DNA of 64,000 nt from Mageeibacillus sp. GTDB lineage: Bacteria > Bacillota > Clostridia > Saccharofermentanales > Saccharofermentanaceae. A program made the position numbers and the translations under genes. The notes beneath the pieces were generated by a model. The model worked only from the letters and a program-made list of their open reading frames with translations, did not search any database and was not told the DNA's origin. The stretch is from positions 372,001 through 436,000 of the forward strand of contig JAKVLB010000001.1 in assembly GCA_022484595.1 (NCBI GenBank), in the 5' to 3' direction. Positions 28,644 to 37,164 of the stretch are shown here, one piece after another. Each line of letters opens with the position of its first letter. Within the stretch, counting starts at the first letter, position 1.

Positions 28644-28979
28644 ATGGGTCAAATTAAATTTATGCAGTTTTACACACGACTGGTTGAACATTTTCTTCGT
28701 ATGACAGTACGCAATTCATCTGTGACAGGTGAAGTACCGCAGTATTGGCACAGTTTTACTACACATTGGATTGAAAATTTATCTGATGAAGATAAAAAAT
28801 TTATTTGTTTTGTATTTGATAAGCAATATGATGATAGCCGAGATGGAATCGGCTGTTATCCAAGTGAAGACGCGTACCCGGTCAAGCGAGAACGGTTATA
28901 CAGGCTCGAGAGAGATTTTGCTATTGCTGGCGGTTTAATTGTGGAGGGTTCAACGAATGACGGAAGCACAGAGAGCTAA
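28644..28979 (+). CDS. Phage-related protein of unknown function
   Basis: 111 residues: MGQIKFMQFYTRLVEHFLR, WHSFTTHWIENLSDEDKKFI, FDKQYDDSRDGIGCYP, RERLYRLERDFAIAGGLIVE. No motif that I recognise. It starts 2 bases after the preceding stop, and its 3' end overlaps the start of the broken gene at 28957, so it belongs to the same transcript. Confidence 0.6.
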   Translation: MGQIKFMQFYTRLVEHFLRMTVRNSSVTGEVPQYWHSFTTHWIENLSDEDKKFICFVFDKQYDDSRDGIGCYPSEDAYPVKRERLYRLERDFAIAGGLIVEGSTNDGSTES

Positions 28980-29154
28980 AAAGAATGAGTAGCAAAGGTA
29001 ACATTACCGCCGCCACAGGGAGCAACGTGCTGAATACCAGCGGAAATATAATGAGGAACACCCGGAACAGGTACGAACTCCACGAAAAGCCTATGCTGAC
29101 CGAAACCGGGAGAAACTTCAACGGTATTAGCATGAGTATATGAAAAATATCTAA
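28957..29154 (+). pseudogene. Small basic protein gene with three in-frame nonsense codons
   Basis: ATG 28957 has GGAGGG seven bases upstream. A 66-codon frame then reads MTEAQRAKKNE, stop TAG (codon 12), QR, stop TAA (codon 15), HYRRHREQRAEYQRKYNEEH, PEQVRTPRKAYADRNREKL, QRY, stop TAG (codon 58), HEYMKNI, TAA. Replacing all three with Gln (CAG or CAA) gives a coherent charged protein like the one at 25868. Each stop is one C-to-T change from a Gln codon. The composition stays coding-like throughout. Confidence 0.55.
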
Positions 29155-29178
29155 AAAACAATAAGGAGGACTAAAATT

Positions 29179-29505
29179 ATGACATCTAAAATCAAATTCA
29201 CCTATGGGGGTAAGCAGTATATTCTCGAATTTACTCGAAATTCTGTCAAGGAACTGGAAAAACGAGGGTTTGTTGCGTCCGAGGTGCTGGAAAAGCCATT
29301 GACAGTATTACCCGATATGTTCGCTGGGGCTTTTATTGCAAATCACCGCTTCACTAAGAGAAAGGTTATTGATGAAATCTTTGCAAAGATTGATAACAAG
29401 GAAGAACTGGTAAACACGCTCGCAGAGATGTATAGCCTTGTTATTGACGAGTTTGTGGACGAACTCGAAAAACGAAACAAGGATTTGTCATGGGAACGCA
29501 TTTAA
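29179..29505 (+). CDS. Phage tail assembly chaperone (DUF5055-like)
   Basis: 108 residues: SKIKFTYGGKQYILEFTRNS, VKELEKRGFVASEVLEKPL, FAGAFIANHRFTKRK, ELVNTLAEMYSLVIDEFVDE. The size, fold pattern and position just ahead of the tape measure gene are those of the tail assembly chaperones of siphophages and Clostridia prophages. ATAAGGAGG precedes the ATG. Many phages extend this protein by a programmed frameshift; the hairpin and T-run that follow here argue against a long extension. Confidence 0.72.
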   Translation: MTSKIKFTYGGKQYILEFTRNSVKELEKRGFVASEVLEKPLTVLPDMFAGAFIANHRFTKRKVIDEIFAKIDNKEELVNTLAEMYSLVIDEFVDELEKRNKDLSWERI

Positions 29506-29527
29506 CTATATGCGATACCATTAAAGG

Positions 29528-29578
29528 GTGCATGATTGCACAAGATTAAGTTCTCGAGTAGTCATGCACTTTTTTATT
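29528..29578 (+). terminator. Hairpin and T-run between tail chaperone and tape measure genes
   Basis: GTGCATGA (29528-29535) pairs TCATGCAC (29562-29569), followed by seven T. It would reduce transcription into the tape measure gene, perhaps keeping the chaperone in excess. Confidence 0.72.
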
Positions 29579-29604
29579 TTGCAGAAAAGGAGGAAAAATA
29601 AATT

Positions 29605-32600
29605 ATGGCTGATACAACAATAGAAAGTCTACAGCTTGAGATACAAGCCCCTTCCAACGAAGCCGCAAACAGTATTAATAAGCTCACATACACTTTAGGC
29701 AAGCTCAAAAGTGCCACAAAGGGATTAGGTCTGACAGGTGTATCGAATCAGATTAAGGGTCTCAACACCGCCTTACAAGGTGTGGACGCTTCTTCTGCTG
29801 ATAAGCTGGACAAGATTTCAAACAGTCTGTCGAAACTGTCCGGGTTGGGAAATCTCAAGATTTCTTCCTCCATCGGAAATCAGTTAAAGAGTATAGGAAG
29901 TGCCGCAACCGCCCTCAATGGAGTGGATTTTTCCGGCATTGGTAAACTCTCCACAGCACTACAGCTGCTTGCTTCGTTAGGTAAGAGCAATCTTACTTCG
30001 TTCATTACGCAGTTGGGTAAATTGCCGCAGTTGGCACAGACCCTTCAAAATATGAACATGGCACAATTTACCGCACAAATTCAGCAGTTGGCTAATGCTC
30101 TCGCTCCGCTGGCAAATCAGTTGAATACGGTGTCTACCGCTTTCTCAAGACTTCCGGCAAATATGCGTAGTACGGTGAGTGCCACAAATTCTCTCACTAC
30201 TGCCAATAACACAGCGGCTATGAGTTATGCAAACCTTTGGGCGAAGTGCAGAATGGCTATGAATGTAGTCAAGACTGGTGCAAGAACGATTGCTTCGTGG
30301 ATAACCGAATCCAATAGTTATGTTGAAAACTTAAATTTATTCAATACAGCTATGGGAGAATATGCCGCAGAAGCACAGAAGTGCGCAGAGCAAGTCGGAG
30401 AAGTAATAGGTATTGACCCGGGCGAGTGGATGAGAAATCAAGGTGTCTTTATGACGATTACGAAGGGCTTTGGTGTAGCAAGTGACAGAGCTTACACTAT
30501 GTCGCAGAATCTTACACAGCTCGGTTACGATTTGTCTTCTCTGTTCAATATATCCTATGCTGATTCCATGCAAAAATTGCAGTCGGGTATCTCCGGCGAG
30601 CTTGAGCCGCTTCGTAGATTGGGTTATGACTTATCACAGGCAAGATTGCAACAGGAAGCATACAACCTCGGTATTGATAAATCTATCACCAAAATGACAC
30701 AGGCTGAAAAGTCCGAACTTCGTTACTATGCCATTATGACACAGGTTACAGCCGCACAAGGTGATATGGCTCGTACTCTTAATGCTCCGGCTAACCAGCT
30801 TCGTGTGTTACAGGCACAGGTTACACAGTGTGCAAGAGCTTTGGGTAATATCTTCATTCCGGCTCTTAATGCTGTACTTCCTTACGCTATTGCTGTTGCT
30901 AAAATCATCAAAGAATTAGCACAGGCAGTGGCAAGTTTCTTCGGATTTGAATTGCCGGAGGTGGATTATTCTTCACTTTCCTCTGGCTCAAGTGCATTGG
31001 GTGATATGGCTGATTCCGCTGGTGATACTGCTGGTGGATTGGGTGACGCAACAAAGGCGGCAAAGAAGCTGAAAAATGCTTTACTCGGCATTGACGAGTT
31101 AAATGTAATTTCTCCTAACGATGATTCATCGAGCGGAAGTGGCTCGAGCGGAAGTGGCTCGGGCATAGCAACAGGGAGCGATTTAGGATTTGAACTCCCG
31201 GAGTATGATTTCTTAGACAATGCTATCAATCAGAAGGTTGAGGATTTAGTTAAGAAATTCAAAGAATGGGCTGGTCTCACTGATGATATTGACACTTGGG
31301 CTGAATTTTTCCATACGAAATTAGGTCGAATCCTTATTCTCGTTGGGGAAATTGCGGCTGGATTCCTTGCATGGAAATTCGCAAAGTCTTTCCTAAATGG
31401 TCTCGCATGGTTGCAAAATCTCAAGAAATTGGGATTGACTACACCACTCACGCTTGCCGCCGGAATAGTTCTCACTGCTACAAGTCTAGTAATTGAATGG
31501 ACTGGTATCAAAAGCATAATTCAAGATGGGATAGATTCTCTTAATTTCGGGCAAGTCTTAGGGGGGAGCTTTAGCTGGTACAGGTTCGTTCGCATTACTC
31601 GGCACAGGTATAGCCAACTTTATAACAAAGGCATTTGCTGGTACTGCTGTTGCGGAAGCTATAACCGCCGCTGGTGGTGGAGTTGCTGGTGCTTTCATAG
31701 GTGCGGCTATCGGTGGAATAGTCACAGGATTACCGATGTTTGTCGTAGGTATTTGGTCTGCTCTAAAAGAAGGTTTGAATAAGTTAAATGGCATATTGAT
31801 AACTGCTGGTGCAACGCTTGTCGGTGCTGGCACAGGTGCTATGATAGGTGCGGCTGTCGGTTCTATAGGAGGACCATTAGGCACGGCTATTGGTGCTTTG
31901 GTTGGATTGGTCGTAGGTCTACTCACCGATTTAGGAATCTATATATATCAAAATTGGGATTCAGTTTCAGCGTGGTTTAATGGAGTATGGGGAAGCATTT
32001 CAAATTTCTTTACCTCTACTATACCCGGCTGGTGGAACAGCACTGTTGTTCCATTCTTTACAGGCATACCAGATTGGTTCAAAAGTATTTTTGAATCAGT
32101 TCACACATGGTTTGTTGAAAAATGGACTGCTATCACCACATTTATGAGCGGTATTCCGGCAAAAATCGGTGAAGTTATCGAATCCATTAAGCAATGGTTT
32201 TTGTCCTTACCCGGGAAGATAGGCTATGCTCTCGGATTTGCTTTTGGAAAAATAGTTAAATGGGTAATCGATAGTTACAATTACCTCATGGTTAAAATCC
32301 CCGAAACAGTGGAAGCAGTTAAAAAATGGTTTTCGGAACTTCCGGGTAAAATCTATATTGCCATTTCGGGAGCAATATCGAAGGTAGTCAAATGGGGAAG
32401 CGAAATGCTTTCTAAGTTCAAAGAAAAAGTGTCTGCCATAGTTACAAATGTAACGAAATGGTTCAAAGAACTGCCCAGCAAGATTTACACCGCCATTTCC
32501 GAGACTGTCAAAAAGATTACCGCATGGTGTTCCGATATGATTACAAAAATCAAACAGGAACTACCGAAAGTCATTGATAAGATTGTTGAGTTCTTCAAAG

Positions 32601-34069
32601 GGATTCCCGATAAGTTAAAACAGCTCGGTGTTGACATTTGGAACGGATTCATAGCTGGACTAAAGGGAGCTTGGGAAACACTAACGAAAGCAATATCTGA
32701 TTTTGTAGGTGGCTTTGTACAAGGATTTAAAGACGCTCTCGGTATTCATTCTCCTTCCACGGTATTCAAAGAACAAGGTGGATATATCGTAGAAGGGCTG
32801 ATTGCTGGTATCAACGGTAAAATGTCCGATAGTATTGCGAAGGTCAAGGAATGGGCTGGTAGCGTTGTTGAATGGTTCACTGCTGGTAAAGACAGTAAGG
32901 GTATTGTCGAGAATTTCAAAGAAACCGCTGGAAATATCGTAAGCGGCTTCAAGGATAAAATAGGTGGCACTTATAGCACAGTGAAAAGTAATATTTCAAC
33001 ATGGGCTAATAATGTTAAAGACTGGTTTACAAGTTCTTCCTTCGGTGGAGTGAACAGTACCTCTTTCAGTACCTTCGCAAACAATACCATTGAGGGCTTT
33101 AAGTCCAAGATTGGTAGTGCCTACACGAACACCAAGACGAACATTACGACATGGGCGAGCAACGTAAAGAAGTGGTTCTCTGACAACGGTTATGGTGGTA
33201 TCAACAACACGAACTGGCAGACTTTCGCCAACAACGTAGTCGAAGGTTTCAAATCCAAAATCGGAAGTGCTTATACGAATACGAAGTCTAACATCACAAC
33301 GTGGGCTTCCAATGTAAAAAGCTGGTTCAGCGGTATTGCTTCAAACAGTGCTTTCTCCGGGTTTGCAAGTAATGTGATTGATGGTTTTAAGAGTAAAATC
33401 GGGAGTGCTTACATAAATGCAAAAAGCAATATGACTACCTTTGCAAATAGTGTAAAAGACTGGTTTGAAAAACCCGATGGGAATAACACCCTTGTGTCAA
33501 AATTTGTTGATATAGGTAAAAACATTATTCAAGGTTTCATAGACGGTGTAAACAGTTTGTGGGATACCGCTATGAGAAAGATTAAAGATTTTGGTAAAAG
33601 CATTATTTCAAAAGGCGAGGAAGGAACAGAGGAACATTCTCCATCTAAGGCTTTTAAGCGGATAGGTTCTTTTGTTATCGAAGGTTTCAACATCGGTCTC
33701 AAAGATACGATGGGTTCGAGTTTTTCTCTTATGGACACATGGACGAATGGTATCACAGCGTATTCTCCTACAGTTGGTTTGGCAGTAGATACCTCGGCAA
33801 TAGAATCCTTCAATCCTACGAAATTTGCGGATAGCATTTCAGCGAGTGTATCAACCAACAACAAAATGGTGGTTGAGGACGATATTGAAATCGCCATGGA
33901 CAACGCATTGGAGAGATATTATCAGCGGCATTTGTCAAAAATGGCAGAGGATATTCGCAGACAGGCAGACAAAAAAGAACAGACCATAGTACAGGTAGGC
34001 AACCGAACCGTAACAGACGCTGTTGTAAGACAGCAATCTGCGAATGGCTACAAGTTCATTACAACCTAA
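29605..34069 (+). pseudogene. Phage tail tape measure protein, frameshifted at a G6 run
   Basis: The first frame runs from ATG 29605 (GGAGG upstream) to 31782. It is Ala/Ser-rich coiled coil (SADKLDKISNSLSKLSGLGN) plus a membrane-active segment. After NFGQVLGG at 31561-31566 it turns to nonsense. The next frame continues sensibly (LAGTGSFALLGTGIANFIT, GAFIGAAIGGIVTGLPMFVV) to 34069, so the full protein would be about 1,488 residues. Deleting one G from GGGGGG restores the frame. The tape measure sets tail length and helps DNA entry. Whether this is a mutation, a phase-variable tract, a sequencing error or a +1 recoding site cannot be told here. Confidence 0.82.
32948..33537 (+). repeat. Four tandem repeats of about 50 residues in the tape measure gene
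   Basis: Units begin FKDKIGGTY, FKSKIGSAYTNTKTN, FKSKIGSAYTNTKSN and FKSKIGSAYINAKSN, each followed by TW/TFA-N-VKxWF and closing in a glycine before the next unit. Repeat number in tape measure proteins is known to scale tail length. Confidence 0.8.
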
Positions 34070-34086
34070 TAAGGAGGTATCACATA

Positions 34087-34179
34087 ATGTTCTCTATGAA
34101 TTATCCCAAAAGAAAGTCGGGTTTCGGGAGGGGCAACTCTCCCCCAGCCCTACAAGTAACAACGAAACTGAAACTATAA
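34087..34179 (+). CDS. Possible 30-residue peptide
   Basis: ATG 34087 follows AAGGAGGTATCACATA, a strong ribosome binding site. The frame reads MFSMNYPKRKSGFGRGNS, PPALQVTTKLKL, stop. It may be a genuine short gene or the leftover 5' end of a larger one. No homology that I recognise. Confidence 0.35.
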   Translation: MFSMNYPKRKSGFGRGNSPPALQVTTKLKL

Positions 34180-34210
34180 TGAAACATGAAAAATTAGGAG
34201 GTATCTTACC

Positions 34211-35173
34211 ATGAGTACAGATATGAAAAAATACAAATCATTCGAGCAGTTAGCAAGTGATATTAAGAACTTAAACGAGCAGTGGAAAAATGTCAAAATT
34301 GACGCAAATAAGGAACTCACTTTTGCCGGGATTCAGAAGAAAATTCAGAACATTCACACTTTCATCGCCAACGAAAGAAAGACGTTAAACTCTGACATTG
34401 ATAATCTCAAAGAGCTTTGGAGTGCAAAGGTTGTAGAGGAACACAAACAGGAGCTTACACAGCAGTTTGAAGAAATGGTACAGACCTTGATTCAGTCTGA
34501 AAGAAAAGAAATCGCAACTCTCATTAGTTCTAAAATGAACAAAATCGAAGAAATGATTTCCACAGCACCAACCGAAGACCAGCTTCGACTTTTACAGGCA
34601 TTACAGATGAGAGGTGACCTTGACTTGGTGGAAGTAACACACATTCTTCCAATGTTCTTTGGCAATTATCAAGCAATGAAAGTGTTACAGTCAGTGAGCG
34701 AAAGAAACGGATTTCAGCTTCACACACCTGTACAGCTTGATTGTCGAGAAATGTACGAGACTTTGAACGAAGCAAACGACTTCCTCATGGGAGCTTGCAA
34801 CGAAGTGTCTAAAAAAATCAATAATATGACTATTGAATATCATGCTTTTTATACTGTAAACAGTAAAGAATCTGACAAGCAGTATGACCCTAAGTATCAG
34901 CAGTATATTGATTTGTTCGATACAACACCACAGTTACAGGATTGTAAAACAGAGAAAACCGCCTTATCGCCAACAGAAAAGGCTAGAGTGGATTGGTATT
35001 TCAGAGAAGTAGCCGCTCTTGACCCAACAACACCGGGAGACGATACAACTATCTTGAATAAAGTAAGTGAGGTTATTAAAAACAATCCAGATATTGCAGA
35101 GCTGTTACCTTACACTGAATACGAGGATTATGTTTCAGCACTCGAACTAATCAAGGCAGAACAGGAAGAATAA
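34211..35173 (+). CDS. Coiled-coil phage-related protein of unknown function
   Basis: 320 residues. The N-terminal 130 are strongly helical and charged (SFEQLASDIKNLNEQWKNVK, IHTFIANERKTLNSDIDNLK, ERKEIATLISSKMNKIEEMI). A mixed domain follows (VEVTHILPMFFGNYQAMKVL, CREMYETLNEANDFLMGACN). AGGAGG lies before the ATG. Its place after the tape measure would suit a tail or scaffold-like structural protein, but there is no firm match. Last gene of the rightward operon, followed by a terminator. Confidence 0.6.
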   Translation: MSTDMKKYKSFEQLASDIKNLNEQWKNVKIDANKELTFAGIQKKIQNIHTFIANERKTLNSDIDNLKELWSAKVVEEHKQELTQQFEEMVQTLIQSERKEIATLISSKMNKIEEMISTAPTEDQLRLLQALQMRGDLDLVEVTHILPMFFGNYQAMKVLQSVSERNGFQLHTPVQLDCREMYETLNEANDFLMGACNEVSKKINNMTIEYHAFYTVNSKESDKQYDPKYQQYIDLFDTTPQLQDCKTEKTALSPTEKARVDWYFREVAALDPTTPGDDTTILNKVSEVIKNNPDIAELLPYTEYEDYVSALELIKAEQEE

Positions 35174-35182
35174 ATGTATAAG

Positions 35183-35217
35183 AAAAGCCCTACTCCTTAA
35201 TGGGGTGGGGCTTTTTG
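35183..35217 (+). terminator. Terminator of the element's rightward operon
   Basis: AGCCC-TACTCC pairs with GGGGT-GGGGCT around a short loop, followed by TTTTT, ten bases after the stop at 35173. Confidence 0.85.
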
Positions 35218-35345
35218 TAACCTATTTTATAGCTTTGAGTAAGTAATATAACACAACGAAGGGAAAGAAAATTATGCACATAATTACCCACCCTATACCA
35301 TAATAACCCTTCTTCACACGAAAACCTCCTATGATATGGTGTGGC

Positions 35346-36044
35346 TTATTTCCTACCATTTAAAGCAACGACTACGCTATCGAAACCAGTTTCGGAATAA
35401 CATTCGCTCTCCCCGGTAATTGACTGTCCAGCGGCAAGCTGGTTATCGCTGTCCATGAGTGAGATTTCGCTGAAACCGACCATTTTACCGTCTTTCAGAT
35501 ATACAACATCAAACCAAACGAAATTTGCGGTATCTGTACCGCTATTTGTGGCTGTTGCTACGACTTTCGTATCAGTGGTGTTATATTCGATAGCAACATC
35601 GTTGTAAATCGAGTTATCGCCTGTTTCTTCGACTGTGAGTGCATAATCAAACTTCTCGATAGTGTCATACTCGTCAAAGGTTGTCCATATACAGGAGGTT
35701 TGACCGGGAGCAATAGCTCCTACACCTTCCTCATATGCTCCCACATTGGTGTTCGCTTCGTCTTTGGCAACGATGTTGGCTTCGACATTTACGACTTTAT
35801 CAGAATCATTGGTTATGAACATTACATAGTAGCGGAATGAATCATCAATCACACAGGTATAATCATCGACTTTCATTTGTTCTGCCAATGCCGGTGCTTC
35901 TGTCTCGGAGCTTGTGTCAGCTTCGGCTACAACTTCGGGCTTGGGTACATTGGAACTTCCGCTTGTGGTGCTGGTGAAGCTTCCGCAAGCTGTTAGAGCA
36001 AGGGAAAGAACTACTCCAACGAAAAGAACTTCAAACTTCCTCAT
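35346..36044 (-). CDS. Lipoprotein of unknown function
   Basis: 232 residues from ATG 36044, with AGGAGGTG six bases upstream. The signal peptide FEVLFVGVVLSLALTACGS ends in the lipobox LTAC, so Cys would be lipidated and the protein anchored outside the membrane. After a Ser/Thr/Glu-rich linker come two beta-rich domains (YTCVIDDSFRYYVMFITNDS and VVATATNSGTDTANFVWFDV), like the FxLYD family that binds at the cell surface. It overlaps the stop of a truncated regulator by ATGA. Being transcribed against the phage genes, it may be a lysogenic-conversion cargo gene. Confidence 0.75.
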   Translation of the reverse strand: MRKFEVLFVGVVLSLALTACGSFTSTTSGSSNVPKPEVVAEADTSSETEAPALAEQMKVDDYTCVIDDSFRYYVMFITNDSDKVVNVEANIVAKDEANTNVGAYEEGVGAIAPGQTSCIWTTFDEYDTIEKFDYALTVEETGDNSIYNDVAIEYNTTDTKVVATATNSGTDTANFVWFDVVYLKDGKMVGFSEISLMDSDNQLAAGQSITGESECYSETGFDSVVVALNGRK

Positions 36045-36150
36045 ACTTTCACCTCCTGTTGTGATTTCTTCTCCCATACGACTTTATAGCCGATTATGTC
36101 AGCAATTTCTTTAACCTCACTGTATTTTATTGTACCACGAGTGAGTTTGT
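36041..36150 (-). pseudogene. C-terminal fragment of a Cro/C1-type regulator
   Basis: On the minus strand FSNKLTRGTIKYSEVKEIAD then IIGYKVVWEKKSQQ, stop, resembles the end of small HTH repressors (NKLxRGxIxxxExxEIAxxxGY). The HTH start is missing. The frame breaks next to 36155, where the opposite strand begins a fragment of another gene. The fragment's stop overlaps the lipoprotein ATG, so the two were one operon. Confidence 0.6.
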
Positions 36151-36160
36151 TTGAAAAGCC

Positions 36161-36277
36161 ATGTTAAAGACGGTCACAAGCTCCCGAATTGATAGCAAGG
36201 CACTAAAACAGGAGCACCCCGACATAGTAGCCGCATACACCACAGAAACCAGCTACAAGCGTTTCACAGTCGCATAG
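36161..36277 (+). pseudogene. C-terminal fragment resembling YqaJ-type recombination proteins
   Basis: 38 codons: MLKTVTSSRIDSKALKQEHP, DIVAAYTTETSYKRFTVA, stop. The SSRxDSKALKxEHP...SxRFTV pattern is the closing segment seen in phage YqaJ/exonuclease-type proteins. There is no ribosome binding site at its ATG, so only the tail of a gene remains. It abuts the regulator fragment, which marks an internal deletion. Confidence 0.5.
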
Positions 36278-36292
36278 AAGGAGGTTGAAACA

Positions 36293-36460
36293 ATGAAAGA
36301 AAATAATAAGGATTTGAAAATTATAGCTTTGCAATTAAAAAGCTTGTTGGGTACTATGGCAAACACTGACCCGGACGAAACACAATCTATAGATTTGAAA
36401 TATACCGCACAATTAGCGGAATCACTCGCAGACACTTTATATTGTGCCATCGTAGAATGA
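36293..36460 (+). CDS. Small helical protein of unknown function
   Basis: 55 residues: KENNKDLKIIALQLKSLLG, TQSIDLKYTAQLAESLADTL. GAAGGAGG lies nine bases before ATG 36293, so translation is likely. It starts 15 bases after the YqaJ-like fragment and probably belonged to the same phage operon. Confidence 0.6.
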   Translation: MKENNKDLKIIALQLKSLLGTMANTDPDETQSIDLKYTAQLAESLADTLYCAIVE

Positions 36461-36473
36461 GAGGTGCAAAAGT

Positions 36474-36545
36474 ATGTTTATAGCGTTATGTATTATCATT
36501 TTACCGCTGGTTATTCTGTCGGAGCTGTTGAAACAGAATAAATAA
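36474..36545 (+). CDS. 23-residue single-span membrane peptide
   Basis: The frame reads MFIALCIIILPLVILSELL, KQNK, stop. It has GAGAGGTG upstream and follows the previous stop by 13 bases, with its own terminator behind it. A hydrophobic peptide of this size could be a holin-like, regulatory or type I toxin-like peptide. No family can be assigned. Confidence 0.45.
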   Translation: MFIALCIIILPLVILSELLKQNK

Positions 36546-36562
36546 TAAATATGAATAATAAG

Positions 36563-36592
36563 CCGCTCGGAGTGTTCCGGGCGGTTTGCTTG
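36563..36592 (+). terminator. Terminator after the small membrane peptide gene
   Basis: CCGCTCGG (36563-36570) pairs CCGGGCGG (36577-36584) with a six-base loop, followed by TTTGCTT. Between here and the right repeat array is one possible minus-strand hydrophobic frame (36641-36769) that I cannot support further. Confidence 0.65.
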
Positions 36593-36837
36593 CGTTCATG
36601 CCCCTGTTTACACCTTAAAAAGAGTTTTTTAACAAGAAAATCACCTATAAACCGGGGGCAACTCGGTGCTCTCGTAAAATCCCCATGAAAAACAGCCCGA
36701 AACAAGCCCCAACACCAGCAACAGCCCATAAGCAAACCACAAAGCCCCAATAGAGCCGCCAACAGCCATAGCATGAATAACACTCACCAACGCATAAAAA
36801 CCTCACACCGGGCGAAATATAGAGTTTGAAAGTGTTT

Positions 36838-36980
36838 GTTACTTCCTTTTTATCTGCTGTTACTTCGATGTTACTTCACCCAAAAACAGATACTTTGTTA
36901 TATTTCAATCGTTATAGTGTCATATAGTCACCCTTTTAATGCAAAAAATTATCTTATTTTTTCGTGTTACTGCGGTTACT
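36838..36980. repeat. Right array of five GTTACT repeats
   Basis: GTTACT at 36838, 36859, 36870, 36966 and 36975 (intervals 21, 11, 96, 9). This mirrors the left array (20, 11, 98, 9 when read backwards). The third copy is within GTTACTTCACCC, also present on the other strand of the left array at 25376-25365. Between this array and the attachment core are TGTTGCTTT-type repeats near 37030-37065 and the direct repeat partner at 37107-37126, but no gene. Confidence 0.72.
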
Positions 36981-37155
36981 TTATTTTTAGACATAGTACA
37001 CATACTTTTTACAAAATACATTCTTGCGGTTGCTGTTGCTTTCTTTCCCTCTGTTGCTTTTCTGTTGATTTTCTCGCTATTCCAGCACCTACCCACACCA
37101 CACAAAACACCTATAAAGCCCATATTCACAGGCTTTTATATAAATCACTGTTTAT

Positions 37156-37164
37156 TTTTTCAAA
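37156..37164. repeat. Right attachment core (attR-like)
   Basis: TTTTTCAAA, identical to 24880-24888. Element on the left, VOC 5' fragment on the right. Confidence 0.8.

Larger units (their letters stand above)
24880..37164. mobile_element. 12.3-kb phage-derived integrated element (satellite-like), no integrase seen
   Basis: Bounded by a 9-bp direct repeat TTTTTCAAA (24880-24888 and 37156-37164) that lies within codons 25-28 of a VOC gene; removing the element at the repeat restores that gene. Near each end is an array of five GTTACT repeats in mirror orientation. Inside are a small basic protein, an excisionase-like DNA-binding protein, a DUF927-type helicase, a small-terminase-like protein, a tail chaperone, a tape measure gene, a coiled-coil protein, a lipoprotein and degraded fragments. 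No tyrosine or serine recombinase, portal, capsid or large terminase gene is visible, so movement would need a helper or is no longer possible. Confidence 0.85.

Noticed and set aside
36920-37129. Minus-strand open frame rich in Lys and Cys at the right end of the element.
   Set aside because: It runs through the GTTACT array and AT-rich repeats, with no ribosome binding site and no protein-like pattern.
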